A stretch of DNA of 64,000 bases from Olsenella sp. An293 (lineage in GTDB: Bacteria; Actinomycetota; Coriobacteriia; Coriobacteriales; Atopobiaceae). Location of the stretch: positions 166,707 to 230,706 of the forward strand of contig NZ_NFIT01000002.1 of the NCBI RefSeq assembly GCF_002159495.1, given 5' to 3'. Made by a program: the position numbers and the translations under genes. Each line of letters opens with the position of its first letter. Positions within the stretch are counted from its first letter, which is position 1. Below, in pieces: positions 48,772 through 60,936 of the stretch. The notes under the pieces were generated by a model. That model was not told the DNA's origin, searched no databases, and worked only from the letters and a program-made list of their open reading frames with translations.

Positions 48772-49683
48772 ATGCCACGCACCGAGCCATGGACAATCAA
48801 GAGGGTGCTCGACTGGACGAGCGGTTACCTCGAGCGCAAGGGTGACGAGCATCCCCGCCTCTCCGCCGAGTGGCTGCTTGCCAACGTCTGCGGCCTTTCG
48901 CGCGTGGAGCTCTACGTTAACTTTGACAAGCCGCTCGAGGCAAGCGAGCTCGACGCCATGCACGCGGCCATCGAGCGGCGTGCGGCGGGAGAGCCGCTGC
49001 AGTACGTGACCGGAGAGATGGCCTTCCGGCACATCGTCCTCAAGTGCGAGCGCGGCGTGCTCATCCCCCGTCCCGAGACGGAGATTCTGGTGGACGCGGC
49101 GCTCGAGGGCGTGGACGCGACAAAGGCCAAGCGCGGCGGCGAGGCCGAGGCCCCCGTCCGCGTGCTCGAGGTCGGCACGGGAACGGGCTGCATCGCGCTC
49201 TCCGTTGCATCCGAACGCCCCGGCACGCTCGTCACGGCCACCGACCTCTCGCCTCGCGCCGTCGAGCTTGCGACGCGCAATCGTGAGGCTCTGGGCCTCG
49301 AGCAGGCTGTGGACATCGTCGAGTGTGACCTTGCCTCCGGGGTCGACCCCGAGCTTATGGGCTCGTTCGACGTGCTCGTCTCAAACCCGCCCTACATTCC
49401 CACGCAGGTCCTGCGCGAGGAGGTTCCCGCCGAGGTCGCCGACTTCGAGCCGCAGCTCGCGCTCGACGGCGGAGACGACGGGCTCGACGTCTTTCGTCGC
49501 CTGCTCGATCTGGCCCCCGCGGCGTTGGCGCCTGGGGGCATGCTTGCCGTGGAGCTCTTTGAGGGCTCGCTGGATGCCGCCGCGGCGCTCGTGCGCGAGC
49601 GGGCCGGCTGGGCGACGGTCGAGGTGCGCGAGGACCTCACGCGCCGCCCGCGGGCGCTCGTTGCCGTGAGGGAGGGACAGTGA
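48772..49683 (+). CDS. prmC: Release factor glutamine methyltransferase PrmC
   Basis: Methylates the glutamine of the GGQ motif in release factors using SAM. 303 residues: VLDWTSGYLERKGDEHPRL at the start, SAM motif VLEVGTGTGCIALS, and the signature SNPPYIPTQVL. GGAGGGAGGAC precedes ATG. It sits after prfA and overlaps tsaC by one base (TGATG), a normal translationally coupled order. Confidence 0.96.
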   Translation: MPRTEPWTIKRVLDWTSGYLERKGDEHPRLSAEWLLANVCGLSRVELYVNFDKPLEASELDAMHAAIERRAAGEPLQYVTGEMAFRHIVLKCERGVLIPRPETEILVDAALEGVDATKAKRGGEAEAPVRVLEVGTGTGCIALSVASERPGTLVTATDLSPRAVELATRNREALGLEQAVDIVECDLASGVDPELMGSFDVLVSNPPYIPTQVLREEVPAEVADFEPQLALDGGDDGLDVFRRLLDLAPAALAPGGMLAVELFEGSLDAAAALVRERAGWATVEVREDLTRRPRALVAVREGQ

Positions 49684-50330
49684 TGGAGGTTCTTCTCGCT
49701 CGGGGACAGGATCGTCCTGAGTCCCTGATGGTCGCGCGCGTCGTGGAGGTTCTGCGCGACGGCGGCGTTGCCGTGCTGCCCACCGACTCCGTCTACGGCA
49801 TCTGCTGCGCCGCGACGCCCGCAAACCCCGCGCACGCAAGAATCTTCGAGGTGAAGCGCCGCGACCGCGCGCAGACCCTCCCGTGGTTCGTCGCCGACGT
49901 CGCCGACCTTGACGTCTACGGGAAGGACGTGCCCGAATGGGCGCTTCGTCTCGCCAAGCACTTCTGGCCGGGCGCCCTCACACTCGTGGTGCGCGCCTCC
50001 GAGGCCGTCTCCCCGGAGTACGCGCAGGAGGGAGCGGACGGCCTCACCATCGCCTTGCGCGTGCCCGGCTCCGAGCTCGACCGCGCCATCGTGCGCGCCT
50101 TGGGCTGTCCCGTCGCCCAGACGAGCGCCAACACGCACGGCGAGGCCGCCGCGGCGTCTGGCGCCGAACTGGAGCCCGGCATCGCCGCGGCGGTCGACCT
50201 CGTGGTCGATGCCGGGCCCGCGCCCGTGGGGGTCGCCTCGACGATCGTGGACGCCACCGGTTCCGAGCCTCGCATCCTGCGCGAGGGCGCCCTGACCGAG
50301 GCCGAGGTCCTTCTCGCCTGCCGCTCCTAA
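49683..50330 (+). CDS. tsaC: Threonylcarbamoyl-AMP synthase (TsaC/Sua5/YrdC)
   Basis: Forms threonylcarbamoyl-AMP for t6A37 in tRNAs. 215 residues with the YrdC fold: GGVAVLPTDSVYGICCAAT, FEVKRRDRAQTLPWFV, FWPGALTLVV and QTSANTHG. ATG 49683 overlaps the stop of prmC (TGATG) and is preferred to GTG 49680. Confidence 0.94.
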   Translation: MEVLLARGQDRPESLMVARVVEVLRDGGVAVLPTDSVYGICCAATPANPAHARIFEVKRRDRAQTLPWFVADVADLDVYGKDVPEWALRLAKHFWPGALTLVVRASEAVSPEYAQEGADGLTIALRVPGSELDRAIVRALGCPVAQTSANTHGEAAAASGAELEPGIAAAVDLVVDAGPAPVGVASTIVDATGSEPRILREGALTEAEVLLACRS

Positions 50331-50458
50331 GCGTTACATCTCGCCTCAATCTGCGGGCCCGGCGCAGGGACGTCTGTCCGCGCCGTGCTACAGTTGTCCT
50401 GCGGCGTCCTGCAACCGCCGGGACGGGCATTCTGCACAGCGCATAAAGGAGGGGTTTT

Positions 50459-51712
50459 ATGGCCTACGAGCACCTGAGCGCGTCCGACCCCGAAGTCTTC
50501 GCTGCCGTGAGCGACGAGCTGCGCCGCCAGCGCTCCTCGATCGAGCTCATCGCCTCGGAGAACTTCGTCTCGATGGCGGTGATGGAGGCTGTTGGCTCTC
50601 CGCTCACCAACAAGTATGCCGAAGGTCTTCCCGGCAAGCGCTACTATGGCGGCTGCTGGGCGGTCGACGAGGCCGAGAACCTCGCTCGCGAGCGCGCCAA
50701 GCGCCTCTTCGGCGCCGCCTTTGCCAACGTGCAGCCCCACTCGGGCGCGCAGGCCAACTACGCGGCCCTCTCCGCGCTCGCCCAGCCGGGCGACAAGATC
50801 ATGGGCATGGCGCTCGACAACGGGGGGCACCTCACCCACGGCTCTCCCGCCAACTTTTCGGGCAAGCTCTTCCAGGTCGTCTCCTATGGCGTTGACTCCC
50901 AGACCGAGCGCATCGACTACGATGCCGTCGCAGCGCTGGCCGAGGCCGAGAGGCCCAAGGTCATCATCGCCGGCGCCTCCGCCTACCCGCGCTTCATCGA
51001 CTTCGAGCGCTTCGCCGAGATCGCCCACTCCGTGGGCGCCTACCTCATGGTCGACATGGCCCACATCGCGGGCCTCGTGGCGACGGGCCGCCACCCCTCG
51101 CCGGTGCCCTGCGCCGACGTCGTGACCACCACCACGCACAAGACGCTGCGCGGCCCGCGCGGCGGCCTCATCCTCTCCAACGACCCCGACCTCGCCAAGA
51201 AGCTCGACTCCGCGGTGTTCCCGGGCAGTCAGGGAGGCCCGCTCGAGCACGTCATCGCCGGCAAGGCCGTCGCCTTTGGCGAGGCCCTGCGTCCGGAGTT
51301 TGCGGACTACGCAGACGCCATCCTCGCCAACGCCAAGGCCCTCGGGCGAGGCATGGAGTCGCGCGGGCTGAGGCTGGTCTCCGGCGGGACCGACAACCAC
51401 CTGCTGCTCGTCGACCTCACGCCGGCCGGCGAGGTCACCGGTCGCGACGCCGAGCGCGCGCTGGACGAGGTGGGCATCACCGTCAACAAGAACACCATCC
51501 CCGGCGAGAAGCGCTCGCCCTTCGTCACGAGCGGCATCCGCGTGGGCTCGGCCGCCGCGACCACGCGGGGCTTCTCCGAGCAGGAGTGCGAGCGCATCGG
51601 TCAGCTCATCGGCGAGGTCGTGGCCGATAAGGACAACCCCGCGCTGCTCGACCGCGTGAGCATGGAGGTCCGCGAGCTGCTCGCCGAGCACCCCCTCTAC
51701 CCCGAGCTGTAG
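50459..51712 (+). CDS. glyA: Serine hydroxymethyltransferase
   Basis: Converts serine and tetrahydrofolate to glycine and methylene-tetrahydrofolate. 417 residues with the PLP lysine in [18 protein letters not shown] and the typical [23 protein letters not shown] and [22 protein letters not shown] lies before ATG. The 128-base gap before it holds nothing that I can name with confidence. Confidence 0.97.
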   Translation: MAYEHLSASDPEVFAAVSDELRRQRSSIELIASENFVSMAVMEAVGSPLTNKYAEGLPGKRYYGGCWAVDEAENLARERAKRLFGAAFANVQPHSGAQANYAALSALAQPGDKIMGMALDNGGHLTHGSPANFSGKLFQVVSYGVDSQTERIDYDAVAALAEAERPKVIIAGASAYPRFIDFERFAEIAHSVGAYLMVDMAHIAGLVATGRHPSPVPCADVVTTTTHKTLRGPRGGLILSNDPDLAKKLDSAVFPGSQGGPLEHVIAGKAVAFGEALRPEFADYADAILANAKALGRGMESRGLRLVSGGTDNHLLLVDLTPAGEVTGRDAERALDEVGITVNKNTIPGEKRSPFVTSGIRVGSAAATTRGFSEQECERIGQLIGEVVADKDNPALLDRVSMEVRELLAEHPLYPEL

Positions 51713-51718
51713 TGTCTG

Positions 51719-51777
51719 CGAGTTGGGGACAGTCCCCAACTCACATATGTACGTTGGGGACTGTCCCCAATTGACAG
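51719..51777. repeat. Paired REP-like palindromes before upp
   Basis: GAGTTGGGGA-CAG-TCCCCAACTC, then a short spacer (ACATATGTACG), then TTGGGGACTGTCCCCAA with partial arms. The pair begins six bases after glyA and ends 13 bases before the upp start, so a folded RNA would flank the upp ribosome site. Confidence 0.85.
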
Positions 51778-51789
51778 AAAGGACCAGAA

Positions 51790-52437
51790 ATGGCAGAGGA
51801 GTTCGACACCGAGCGCTTCACGGTCATCGATCACCCGCTCGTCCAGCACAAGCTCTCCATCCTGCGCGACAAGGCCACCTCGACCAAGCAGTTCCGCGAG
51901 CTGGTCAACGAGCTCGCCATCTTCGAGGGCTACGAGGCCATGCGCGACTTCCCGCTCGAAGACGTCGAGGTCGAGACCCCGCTCGAGGTCACGACCTGCA
52001 AGCGCCTCGCCGGCAAGAAGGTCGCCATCATCCCGATTCTGCGCGCCGGCATGGGCATGGTCGACGGCCTGCTCGAGCTCGTCCCCTCGGCGCGCGTGGG
52101 ACACGTGGGCATGTACCGCGACGAGGTCACCCACGAGCCGCACCAGTACTACTGCAAGTTCCCTGATGATATTCAGAACCGCATCTGCCTCGTCGTCGAC
52201 CCGATGTTGGCCACGGGCGGCTCGCTCACCGCTGCGATTCAATTCCTGCGTGAGGCGGGCGTGCGTGACATCCGCTGCCTCACCCTCGTCTCGGCCCCCG
52301 AGGGCGTGCGCACGACGCTCGAGTTCGACAAGGACGTCCGCCTCTACACCTGCGCGCTCGACCGCCAGCTCAACGACCACGCCTACATCCTGCCGGGTCT
52401 CGGCGACGCGGGCGACCGCATCTACGGAACCAAGTAG
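51790..52437 (+). CDS. upp: Uracil phosphoribosyltransferase
   Basis: Salvages uracil with PRPP to UMP. 215 residues with [14 protein letters not shown] near the start, [17 protein letters not shown], the PRPP loop [11 protein letters not shown], and [12 protein letters not shown] at the end. AAAGGACC lies before ATG; this ribosome site sits right behind the REP pair. Monocistronic, followed by a hairpin. Confidence 0.96.
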   Translation: MAEEFDTERFTVIDHPLVQHKLSILRDKATSTKQFRELVNELAIFEGYEAMRDFPLEDVEVETPLEVTTCKRLAGKKVAIIPILRAGMGMVDGLLELVPSARVGHVGMYRDEVTHEPHQYYCKFPDDIQNRICLVVDPMLATGGSLTAAIQFLREAGVRDIRCLTLVSAPEGVRTTLEFDKDVRLYTCALDRQLNDHAYILPGLGDAGDRIYGTK

Positions 52438-52471
52438 CGCCGGGCGTCTTTATCCGCTCTTTATGACGAAT

Positions 52472-52497
52472 GGGGGGCGCCCGGGCGCCCCCCTTGA
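52472..52497 (+). terminator. Terminator after upp
   Basis: GGGGGGCGCCCGGGCGCCCCCC is a near-perfect palindrome (11-bp half stem) followed by TTG. It overlaps the -35 of the ATP operon promoter. Confidence 0.65.
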
Positions 52498-52521
52498 CGT
52501 TTGGGGTCGGCGCGCTAGACT
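52494..52521 (+). promoter_or_regulatory. Sigma-70-type promoter of the ATP synthase operon
   Basis: TTGACG at 52494-52499, a 16-base spacer and TAGACT at 52516-52521 give a good match. The first gene starts 38 bases after the -10. Confidence 0.6.
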
Positions 52522-52558
52522 TCTCGTATTTCGGAATCGCTCGGACGGGACGGAGGCC

Positions 52559-52849
52559 ATGGACTTCTCGGTTGCCGTCATCGCGGGCGCGCTGTTCGGC
52601 CTTCTGGGCTGCGCCGCGCCAGCGGCCCTGTTCGAGCGGGCTCTGAGGGGCGGTGCCGGCCTGAGTCTGGCGTCCGGCATCGCGGCGGTGGGCGCCTCCA
52701 TGGTGTCGCTGACCGTCGTCCTGCTTGTGGTGTACACTGCCACGGACACGGGCTTCTTGGAGTTCGGAAGCTCTATGGTCGCCTCGTTTCTGCTCTTCTG
52801 GGTTATCGAGGCGGTGAGGGGCTGGCGCGCCGCCAATGGCAGCCGCTAG
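52559..52849 (+). CDS. AtpI-like small membrane protein
   Basis: 96 residues; the first gene of the atp operon. Hydrophobic helices at about 5-25, 38-62 and 70-90 suggest three or four membrane passes. AtpI proteins help assemble the c-ring. The sequence does not carry a clear signature, so the identity rests on position 22 bases before atpB and on size. GACGGAGG precedes ATG. Confidence 0.65.
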   Translation: MDFSVAVIAGALFGLLGCAAPAALFERALRGGAGLSLASGIAAVGASMVSLTVVLLVVYTATDTGFLEFGSSMVASFLLFWVIEAVRGWRAANGSR

Positions 52850-52870
52850 GCCGGGAGGAAAGGACAGAGC

Positions 52871-53680
52871 GTGGGCAATCCTCTGGACAGCCTGGGCGAG
52901 GAGGTCAACGAGCTCGTTGCGAGCTTCACGTCGCAGCCGATCGTGGGCAGCCTCGATTCCATCGGCTTCACGCAGTACTCGTTCTGGTTCGCGGTCGCCG
53001 TCATCTTGATGCTCGTCGTGCTCTTTGTCTTCAAGAAGAAGCAGGCGCAGAGCCTCGTTCCGCAGGGCACCTTCGTCAACGGGGTCGAGTACGTCATCGA
53101 GTTCGTGCGCGACGACATGTGCAAGGGCCTGCTCGGCGACTCCTGGAAGCGCCACTTCCCCTTCATCGCCACGGTGTTTCTCGTGGTGCTCGCCAACAAC
53201 ATCGTCGGCATCATCCCGGGCTGCAAGCCCGGCACGGGCACCATCTCCACCACTGCCGCCCTGGCCATCTGCTCGTTCGTCTACTTCATTGCCTGCGGCG
53301 TCAAGAAGAAGGGCGCGCTCGGCTATGCCAAGAGCCTCGCGCCCGCCGGCGTGGCCTTCCCGCTCAACGCGCTCGTGTGGCTGATCGAGGTCTTCTCCAC
53401 GATTCTGCGCCTCATCACCCTCGCCGTCCGACTCTTCTGCAACCTTTTCGCGGGCCACGTGGTCATGGGAACCTTCGCGATTCTGGCCTCGCTCTTCTTC
53501 GAGCCCATGGTGCAGGCCTTCTCGATCGCCACCGCCGCGCAGGCGGGGGCGTCGGTCCTGTGGGTGGGCATCCTGCTCGTCATCTACGTCGTGGAGATCA
53601 TGGTGGCCGCCATCCAGGCCTATGTCTTCGCGCTTCTCTCCGCCGTCTACATCCAGATCGCCGAGTCCGACGAGGAGTAG
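52871..53680 (+). CDS. atpB: ATP synthase Fo subunit a
   Basis: Forms the proton half-channels next to the c-ring. 269 residues, five to six membrane helices. The helix with the key arginine is seen in FSTILRLITLAVRLFCNLFAGH. Start is GTG with AGGAAAGGAC before it. The next gene is atpE after 109 bases, which hold a GCGAGAAGAAC motif at 53681. Confidence 0.95.
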   Translation: MGNPLDSLGEEVNELVASFTSQPIVGSLDSIGFTQYSFWFAVAVILMLVVLFVFKKKQAQSLVPQGTFVNGVEYVIEFVRDDMCKGLLGDSWKRHFPFIATVFLVVLANNIVGIIPGCKPGTGTISTTAALAICSFVYFIACGVKKKGALGYAKSLAPAGVAFPLNALVWLIEVFSTILRLITLAVRLFCNLFAGHVVMGTFAILASLFFEPMVQAFSIATAAQAGASVLWVGILLVIYVVEIMVAAIQAYVFALLSAVYIQIAESDEE

Positions 53681-53789
53681 GCGAGAAGAACGGTAACTCG
53701 CGGGTGTTCGCCCGCTGAGGAATAGCACGTTGGTTTGAAACTCGTCCCGGCTCACAACACCCATCGGGGCGAATGTCAAAGGAGGAACA

Positions 53790-53993
53790 GTGGGAGCTCT
53801 CGGTGTCGTTGGTTATGGTCTCGGCGTTATCGGCGCGGGCATCGGCATTGGCCTGGCCGCCAGTGGCGTCGCGCAGGGCATGGCTCGTCAGCCTGAGGTC
53901 CAGGGCCGTCTGTTCACGGTCTTCATCCTGGGCTCCGCCTTCGTCGAGGCGCTCGCCCTCATCGGCTTCGTCGTCAGCCTCATCGTAAAGTAG
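53790..53993 (+). CDS. atpE: ATP synthase Fo subunit c
   Basis: A 67-residue hairpin of two helices that builds the rotor ring. Helix 1 contains GIGIGLAASGVAQG; the loop has ARQPE; the carboxylate of helix 2 is Glu in GSAFVEALALIGF. The glutamate is followed by Ala and not by Ser/Thr, so the Na+ motif is not complete and protons are more likely; this is an inference. GTG start with AAAGGAGGAAC. Confidence 0.95.
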   Translation: MGALGVVGYGLGVIGAGIGIGLAASGVAQGMARQPEVQGRLFTVFILGSAFVEALALIGFVVSLIVK

Positions 53994-54023
53994 GGCTGTC
54001 GGACGAGCGAGTTGGAGGCACGC

Positions 54024-54629
54024 ATGAACAACACTGCTAGAAAGCTTGCCGCCCTCGCGGGCGCGACGGGCGTGGCCGCGTGGTCCGCGCCCGTGGTGTC
54101 GCTCGCTGAGGAGTCGGCGGTCGGCCCCGACATCCTCATCCCCAAGGTGGCCGAGTTCGTCCCGGCGCTCATCGCCTTCCTCATCATCCTGGCGGTCCTC
54201 AGCAAGCTCGTGTGGCCGTCGGTCCTCGAGATGATGGAGAAGCGCCAGGCGAAGATCCAGGCCGACCTCGACGACGCCGAGCGCTCCAAGCGCGAGGCGG
54301 CCGAGGAGGTCAAGAGCTACGAGAGCAAGATCCTCGAGGCACACCACGAGGCCGACGCCATCATCGCCAAGGCCAAGAAGGAGGCCGAGGAGGTCCGCTC
54401 CCAGGTGCTCGCCAAGGCCCAGCGCGAGGCGGCTGACATCATCGCCAAGGCGCACGGCGCCGTGGACTCCGAGCGCCACAAGGCCATGATCGAGCTCTCG
54501 AGCTCGGTGGTGGACCTGTCCGTGGAGATCGCGAGCAAGATCATTGGCAACGACCTCTCCGAGGACGAGCAGCGTCGCCTTGCCGAGAAGTACCTTGCGG
54601 AAGTGGGCGCGCCCGATGAGCGGAAGTAA
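54024..54629 (+). CDS. atpF: ATP synthase Fo subunit b
   Basis: Peripheral stalk protein, 201 residues. After an N-terminal segment that looks like a signal (residues 1-25) comes one membrane helix (about 45-66, VPALIAFLIILAVLSKLVW), then a long coiled coil (EKRQAKIQADLDDAERSK). The start is ATG 54024 with TTGGAGG; overlaps atpH by 14 bases. Confidence 0.95.
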   Translation: MNNTARKLAALAGATGVAAWSAPVVSLAEESAVGPDILIPKVAEFVPALIAFLIILAVLSKLVWPSVLEMMEKRQAKIQADLDDAERSKREAAEEVKSYESKILEAHHEADAIIAKAKKEAEEVRSQVLAKAQREAADIIAKAHGAVDSERHKAMIELSSSVVDLSVEIASKIIGNDLSEDEQRRLAEKYLAEVGAPDERK

Positions 54630-55092
54630 GCGCGGCCAGGCCGAGAAGGTCGAGGCGTACACCAGGGCACTGCTCGAGGCCGCCCGCTCCGAGGGGCGCG
54701 CCAACGCCGACCTGGTGCAGTGGCAGCACGCGCGCAAGTTCACGCCCGAGGTGCTCGAGACCCTCGCCGCCATGCAGCGAGAGGATGACATCGGGCTGCT
54801 CGAGGAGGTCGCGAAGCGCTACAAGGAGCTTCTCGACGCCCAGGACACCACGGTCTCCGTCACGGTCACCACGGCGGTCCCGCTCGACGACGACCTCCGC
54901 GCCAAGGTGCGCGCCAAGGCCGAGTCAGACCTCGACGCCCCGGTTTACCTCGTCGAGCGCGTCGACCCCTCGATCATCGGCGGCATCATGCTCGAGGTGC
55001 GCGGCAAGCGCTACGACGCCTCGGTGCGCGCGCAGCTCGCCAACATCAGAAAGACGCTCTCGTCGACCTTCATCGAAGGCGAGGAACGATAA
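54616..55092 (+). CDS. atpH: ATP synthase F1 subunit delta
   Basis: 158 residues (OSCP/delta). Joins the F1 head to the b stalk. AYTRALLEAARSEG near the N-terminus and LVERVDPSIIGGIMLEVRGKRYD near the C-terminus are family-typical. ATG lies within the end of atpF; stop touches the atpA start. Confidence 0.93.
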   Translation: MSGSKRGQAEKVEAYTRALLEAARSEGRANADLVQWQHARKFTPEVLETLAAMQREDDIGLLEEVAKRYKELLDAQDTTVSVTVTTAVPLDDDLRAKVRAKAESDLDAPVYLVERVDPSIIGGIMLEVRGKRYDASVRAQLANIRKTLSSTFIEGEER

Positions 55093-56757
55093 ATGGAAAC
55101 CATCAGCTCCGAGAAGATTATGAGCACCCTGCGCGACGAGCTGTCGCGCATCAACGCGACGGTCGACCGTCAGGAGGCCTCGGTCGTCACCGAGGTCGCC
55201 GACGGCATCGCCCGCGTCTCGGGCCTCAAGAGCGCCATGTCCGGCGAGCTTCTCAAGTTCACCAGCTCCGCCACGGGCCGCGACGTCTACGGCCTGGTGC
55301 AAAACCTCGACCAGGAAGACGTCGGCGCGGTTCTCTTCGGTGAGGTCGAGGACATCAAGGAGGGCGACGAGTGCCGCACGACGGGCCGCGTCATGGACAT
55401 CCCCGTCGGACACGCCATGCTCGGCCGCGTGGTGAACCCGCTCGGCCAGCCCATCGACGGCCTCGGTCCGATCAACACGACGCATCGCCGTCCCATCGAG
55501 TTCAAGGCCCCCGGCATCATGGAGCGTCAGCCGGTGTGCGAGCCCGTTCAGACGGGCCTGCTCGCCATCGACGCCATGGTCCCCATCGGCCGCGGACAGC
55601 GCGAGCTCATCATCGGCGACCGCAAGACGGGCAAGACGGCCATCGCCATCGACGCCATCGTCAACCAGCGTGCGACCGACATGATCTGCATCTACGTCGC
55701 CATCGGCCAGAAGGCCTCGACGGTTGCCGCGATCCGCGAGTCCCTCTCGCAGCACGGCGTCCTGGACAAGACGGTCATCGTCGCGGCGACTGCCGCCGAG
55801 TCCGCCCCCATGCAGTACATCGCCCCGATGGCGGGCGCCGCCATCGGCGAGTACTTCATGTACAACGACGAGCACGGCAACCCCGCCGACGCCGAGCACC
55901 CCGGCGGTCACGTGCTGGTCGTCTACGACGACCTCTCCAAGCAGGCCGTCGCCTATCGTCAGATGTCGCTTACGCTGCACCGTCCGCCCGGACGCGAGGC
56001 GTACCCCGGCGACATCTTCTACCTGCACTCTCGTCTGCTCGAGCGTGCCTGCAAGCTCTCCGACGCCAACGGCGGCGGCTCGCTCACGGCGCTCCCGATC
56101 ATCGAGACGCAGGAGGGAGACGTCTCGGCCTACATCCCCACGAACGTGATCTCGATCACGGACGGCCAGATCTATCTGCAGTCCAACCTGTTCTTCCAGG
56201 GCCAGCGTCCCGCCGTTGACGTGGGCATCTCGGTGTCGCGCGTCGGTGGCGACGCGCAGATCAAGGCCATGAAGCAGGTCGTGGGCACGCTGCGCCTCGA
56301 TCTCGCCGCCTTCCGAGAGAAGCAGGCCTTCTCGCAGTTTGGCTCCGACCTCGACGCGACGACGCAGTATCAGCTCAACCACGGCGAGCACATGATGGAG
56401 CTGCTCAAGCAGCAGCGCTACTCTGCGCTTGACGTGCGCGACCAGGTGATCGCGATCTTTGCCGCCAAGGAGGACTTCCTCGACGACATCGACCTCGACC
56501 ACGTGACCCTGTTCCGCGACGGCCTCGCCAAGTACATGGCCGACCACTGCCCGAAGCTGCGCGCCTCCGTGCTCGAGGGCAAGCTCGACGACGCGACGTC
56601 GAGCCGCCTGCGCGCACGCATCGCGCGCTACAAGAAGCTCTTCCTCGCCGAGCACCCCAACCGGCGCCGCGTCGAGGACGTCGAGCAGGCGGCGGAGCAG
56701 ACGGTCACCGCCCCGCCCGAGGGCGGGCACGAGCCGCTGGACGGCCAGGAGCAGTAA
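55093..56757 (+). CDS. atpA: ATP synthase F1 subunit alpha, extended C-terminus
   Basis: Noncatalytic nucleotide-binding subunit. 554 residues against about 505 in most bacteria; P-loop GDRKTGKTA near residue 176, and the signature [14 protein letters not shown] near 375. About 40 extra C-terminal residues are Glu/Pro/Gly-rich ([19 protein letters not shown] and beyond) and are probably disordered. The start codon is adjacent to the stop of atpH. Confidence 0.97.
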   Translation: METISSEKIMSTLRDELSRINATVDRQEASVVTEVADGIARVSGLKSAMSGELLKFTSSATGRDVYGLVQNLDQEDVGAVLFGEVEDIKEGDECRTTGRVMDIPVGHAMLGRVVNPLGQPIDGLGPINTTHRRPIEFKAPGIMERQPVCEPVQTGLLAIDAMVPIGRGQRELIIGDRKTGKTAIAIDAIVNQRATDMICIYVAIGQKASTVAAIRESLSQHGVLDKTVIVAATAAESAPMQYIAPMAGAAIGEYFMYNDEHGNPADAEHPGGHVLVVYDDLSKQAVAYRQMSLTLHRPPGREAYPGDIFYLHSRLLERACKLSDANGGGSLTALPIIETQEGDVSAYIPTNVISITDGQIYLQSNLFFQGQRPAVDVGISVSRVGGDAQIKAMKQVVGTLRLDLAAFREKQAFSQFGSDLDATTQYQLNHGEHMMELLKQQRYSALDVRDQVIAIFAAKEDFLDDIDLDHVTLFRDGLAKYMADHCPKLRASVLEGKLDDATSSRLRARIARYKKLFLAEHPNRRRVEDVEQAAEQTVTAPPEGGHEPLDGQEQ

Positions 56758-56760
56758 GCG

Positions 56761-59159
<2,399 letters not shown>

Positions 59160-59163
59160 GCCC

Positions 59164-59598
59164 ATGGCCGAGCTCAACTGCCAGTTCGTCCGTCCCGACC
59201 GGCTGCTGTTCGAGGGCCCGGTCGCAAACCTCGTGCTCGTCACCTATGCGGGCGAGCTCGGGGTGTGGCCGGGCCACGCGCCCGAGGTCGTCGCCCTGGG
59301 CGACGGCGTCGTGCGCATCAGGCGCCGGCCCGAGGACGGCGGAGGGGAGTATGACGTCGTCGTCTCCGGCGGCTACGCGGAGATCGACCGCGACGGCGTG
59401 ATCATCCTGGCCGACCACGCGCGCCGGACCGACGACATTGACCCCGACGTGGTGCGCAACACGCGCGACGAGGCGATCGAGGCGCTCGAGGAGCTCGGGC
59501 ACGGGGACTACCGCAGCGCGTATTACGAGAAGAAGATCAAGTGGTGTAACCTTCTGCTCAAGCAGTCAATGGGAAGCGCCACGCCGTCTTCCCACTAG
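59164..59598 (+). CDS. atpC: ATP synthase F1 subunit epsilon
   Basis: 144 residues: N-terminal beta sandwich (FVRPDRLLFEGPVANLVLVT, then GELGVWPGHAP) and a C-terminal helical part. It should inhibit ATP hydrolysis. Last atp gene, 13 bases before murA. Confidence 0.93.
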   Translation: MAELNCQFVRPDRLLFEGPVANLVLVTYAGELGVWPGHAPEVVALGDGVVRIRRRPEDGGGEYDVVVSGGYAEIDRDGVIILADHARRTDDIDPDVVRNTRDEAIEALEELGHGDYRSAYYEKKIKWCNLLLKQSMGSATPSSH

Positions 59599-59610
59599 CA
59601 CGGAGGTTAC

Positions 59611-60894
59611 ATGGACGTCATTCGAGTCGAGGGTGGTCATCGCGTCACGGGGTCTGTGAAGGTCGAGGGCGCCAAGAACTCGGCGCTCAAGCTCATGGCT
59701 GCGACCATCATGGCGCCGGGAACGACGACGCTCACCAACGTCCCGAACATTGCGGACGTCCACGTCATGGGCAAGGTGCTCAAGAACATCGGCGCCAAGA
59801 TCGAGGTCGTCAACGAGCACGAGCTCAAGATCGACACTTCCGACGTCGACTCCTGGGAGACGCCCTATCACCTCGTCGCACAGATGCGCGCCTCGACGGC
59901 GGTGCTCGGGCCGCTGCTCTCCCGCTTCGGCCGCGCCGTTGTCGCCATGCCCGGCGGCTGCAACATCGGCGCGCGCAAGATCGACATGCACATCCTCGGC
60001 CTCGAGGCGCTCGGCGTCGAGTTCAAGGTCGACCACGGCAACATCTACGCGAGCGCCCCAAACGGCCTCGTCGGCGATACGGTCACCCTCTCCTTCGCAA
60101 GCGTCGGCGCCACGGAGAACCTCATGATGGCGTCGGTCTTCGCAAAGGGGACGACCACCATCGACAATGCCGCCCGCGAGCCCGAGATCGTCGATCTCGC
60201 CAACCTTCTCAACGAGATGGGGGCCAAGATCTCCGGCGCCGGCTCCCCGGTCATCGAGGTCGAGGGCGTCTCCGAGCTTCATCCCGTCACGCACCAGGTC
60301 GTCGGGGACCGTATCGAGGCGGGCACCTTCCTTGCCATTGGCGCGCTGACGGGGGATCCGGTGAGGGTCACCGGGTTCGCCCCGTCGCACCTCGGGCTTG
60401 TGCTCAAAAAGTTCGAGCAGATGGGCGCCACGGTCGAGCGGGGGACGCGCGAGTGCACCGTCTGGCGCGACCGGCCGCTGCTCCCCGCCGATATCCAGAC
60501 CCTCCCGTTCCCCGGGTTTCCCACGGACATGCAGGCGCAGACCATGTGCCTGCTCGCACTTGCAAAGGGAAGCTGCATCATCACCGAGAACGTCTTCGAG
60601 AACCGCTTCATGTTCGCGAGCGAGCTCTCCCGCATGGGCGCTGACATTGTCATCGAGGGCCATCACGCAATCGTGCACGGCGTCGAGAGATTCTCCGGCG
60701 CCGAGGTCCGCTCGCCGGACCTTCGCGGCGGCGCGGCGCTCGTCATGGCGGGCCTGGTCGCGGACGGCACGACCACGGTCTCGGACATCTATCACATCGA
60801 CCGCGGCTACGAGGGCTTTGTCGAGAAGCTCGCGTCTCTTGGCGCCAAGATCGAGCGGGCGACCGTGCCCGACGTCGAAGACGAGTGCTTCTAG
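59611..60894 (+). CDS. murA: UDP-N-acetylglucosamine 1-carboxyvinyltransferase (MurA)
   Basis: First committed step of peptidoglycan synthesis. 427 residues. VEGAKNSALKLMAA gives the substrate lysine region, and the active-site Cys in PGGCNIGARKID is present, so the enzyme should be fosfomycin-sensitive. CACGGAGG precedes ATG. The position directly after atpC, with no terminator, suggests co-transcription with the ATP synthase. Confidence 0.96.
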   Translation: MDVIRVEGGHRVTGSVKVEGAKNSALKLMAATIMAPGTTTLTNVPNIADVHVMGKVLKNIGAKIEVVNEHELKIDTSDVDSWETPYHLVAQMRASTAVLGPLLSRFGRAVVAMPGGCNIGARKIDMHILGLEALGVEFKVDHGNIYASAPNGLVGDTVTLSFASVGATENLMMASVFAKGTTTIDNAAREPEIVDLANLLNEMGAKISGAGSPVIEVEGVSELHPVTHQVVGDRIEAGTFLAIGALTGDPVRVTGFAPSHLGLVLKKFEQMGATVERGTRECTVWRDRPLLPADIQTLPFPGFPTDMQAQTMCLLALAKGSCIITENVFENRFMFASELSRMGADIVIEGHHAIVHGVERFSGAEVRSPDLRGGAALVMAGLVADGTTTVSDIYHIDRGYEGFVEKLASLGAKIERATVPDVEDECF

Positions 60895-60936
60895 GGCCTC
60901 TGGCCCGTGGGGGAGACAGACTGGGCGGAGGCCGGC

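Noticed and set aside
50331..50458. A possible riboswitch in the glyA leader
   Set aside because: GC hairpins exist, but I could not match a known glycine, THF or SAM fold, and no aptamer consensus could be read.
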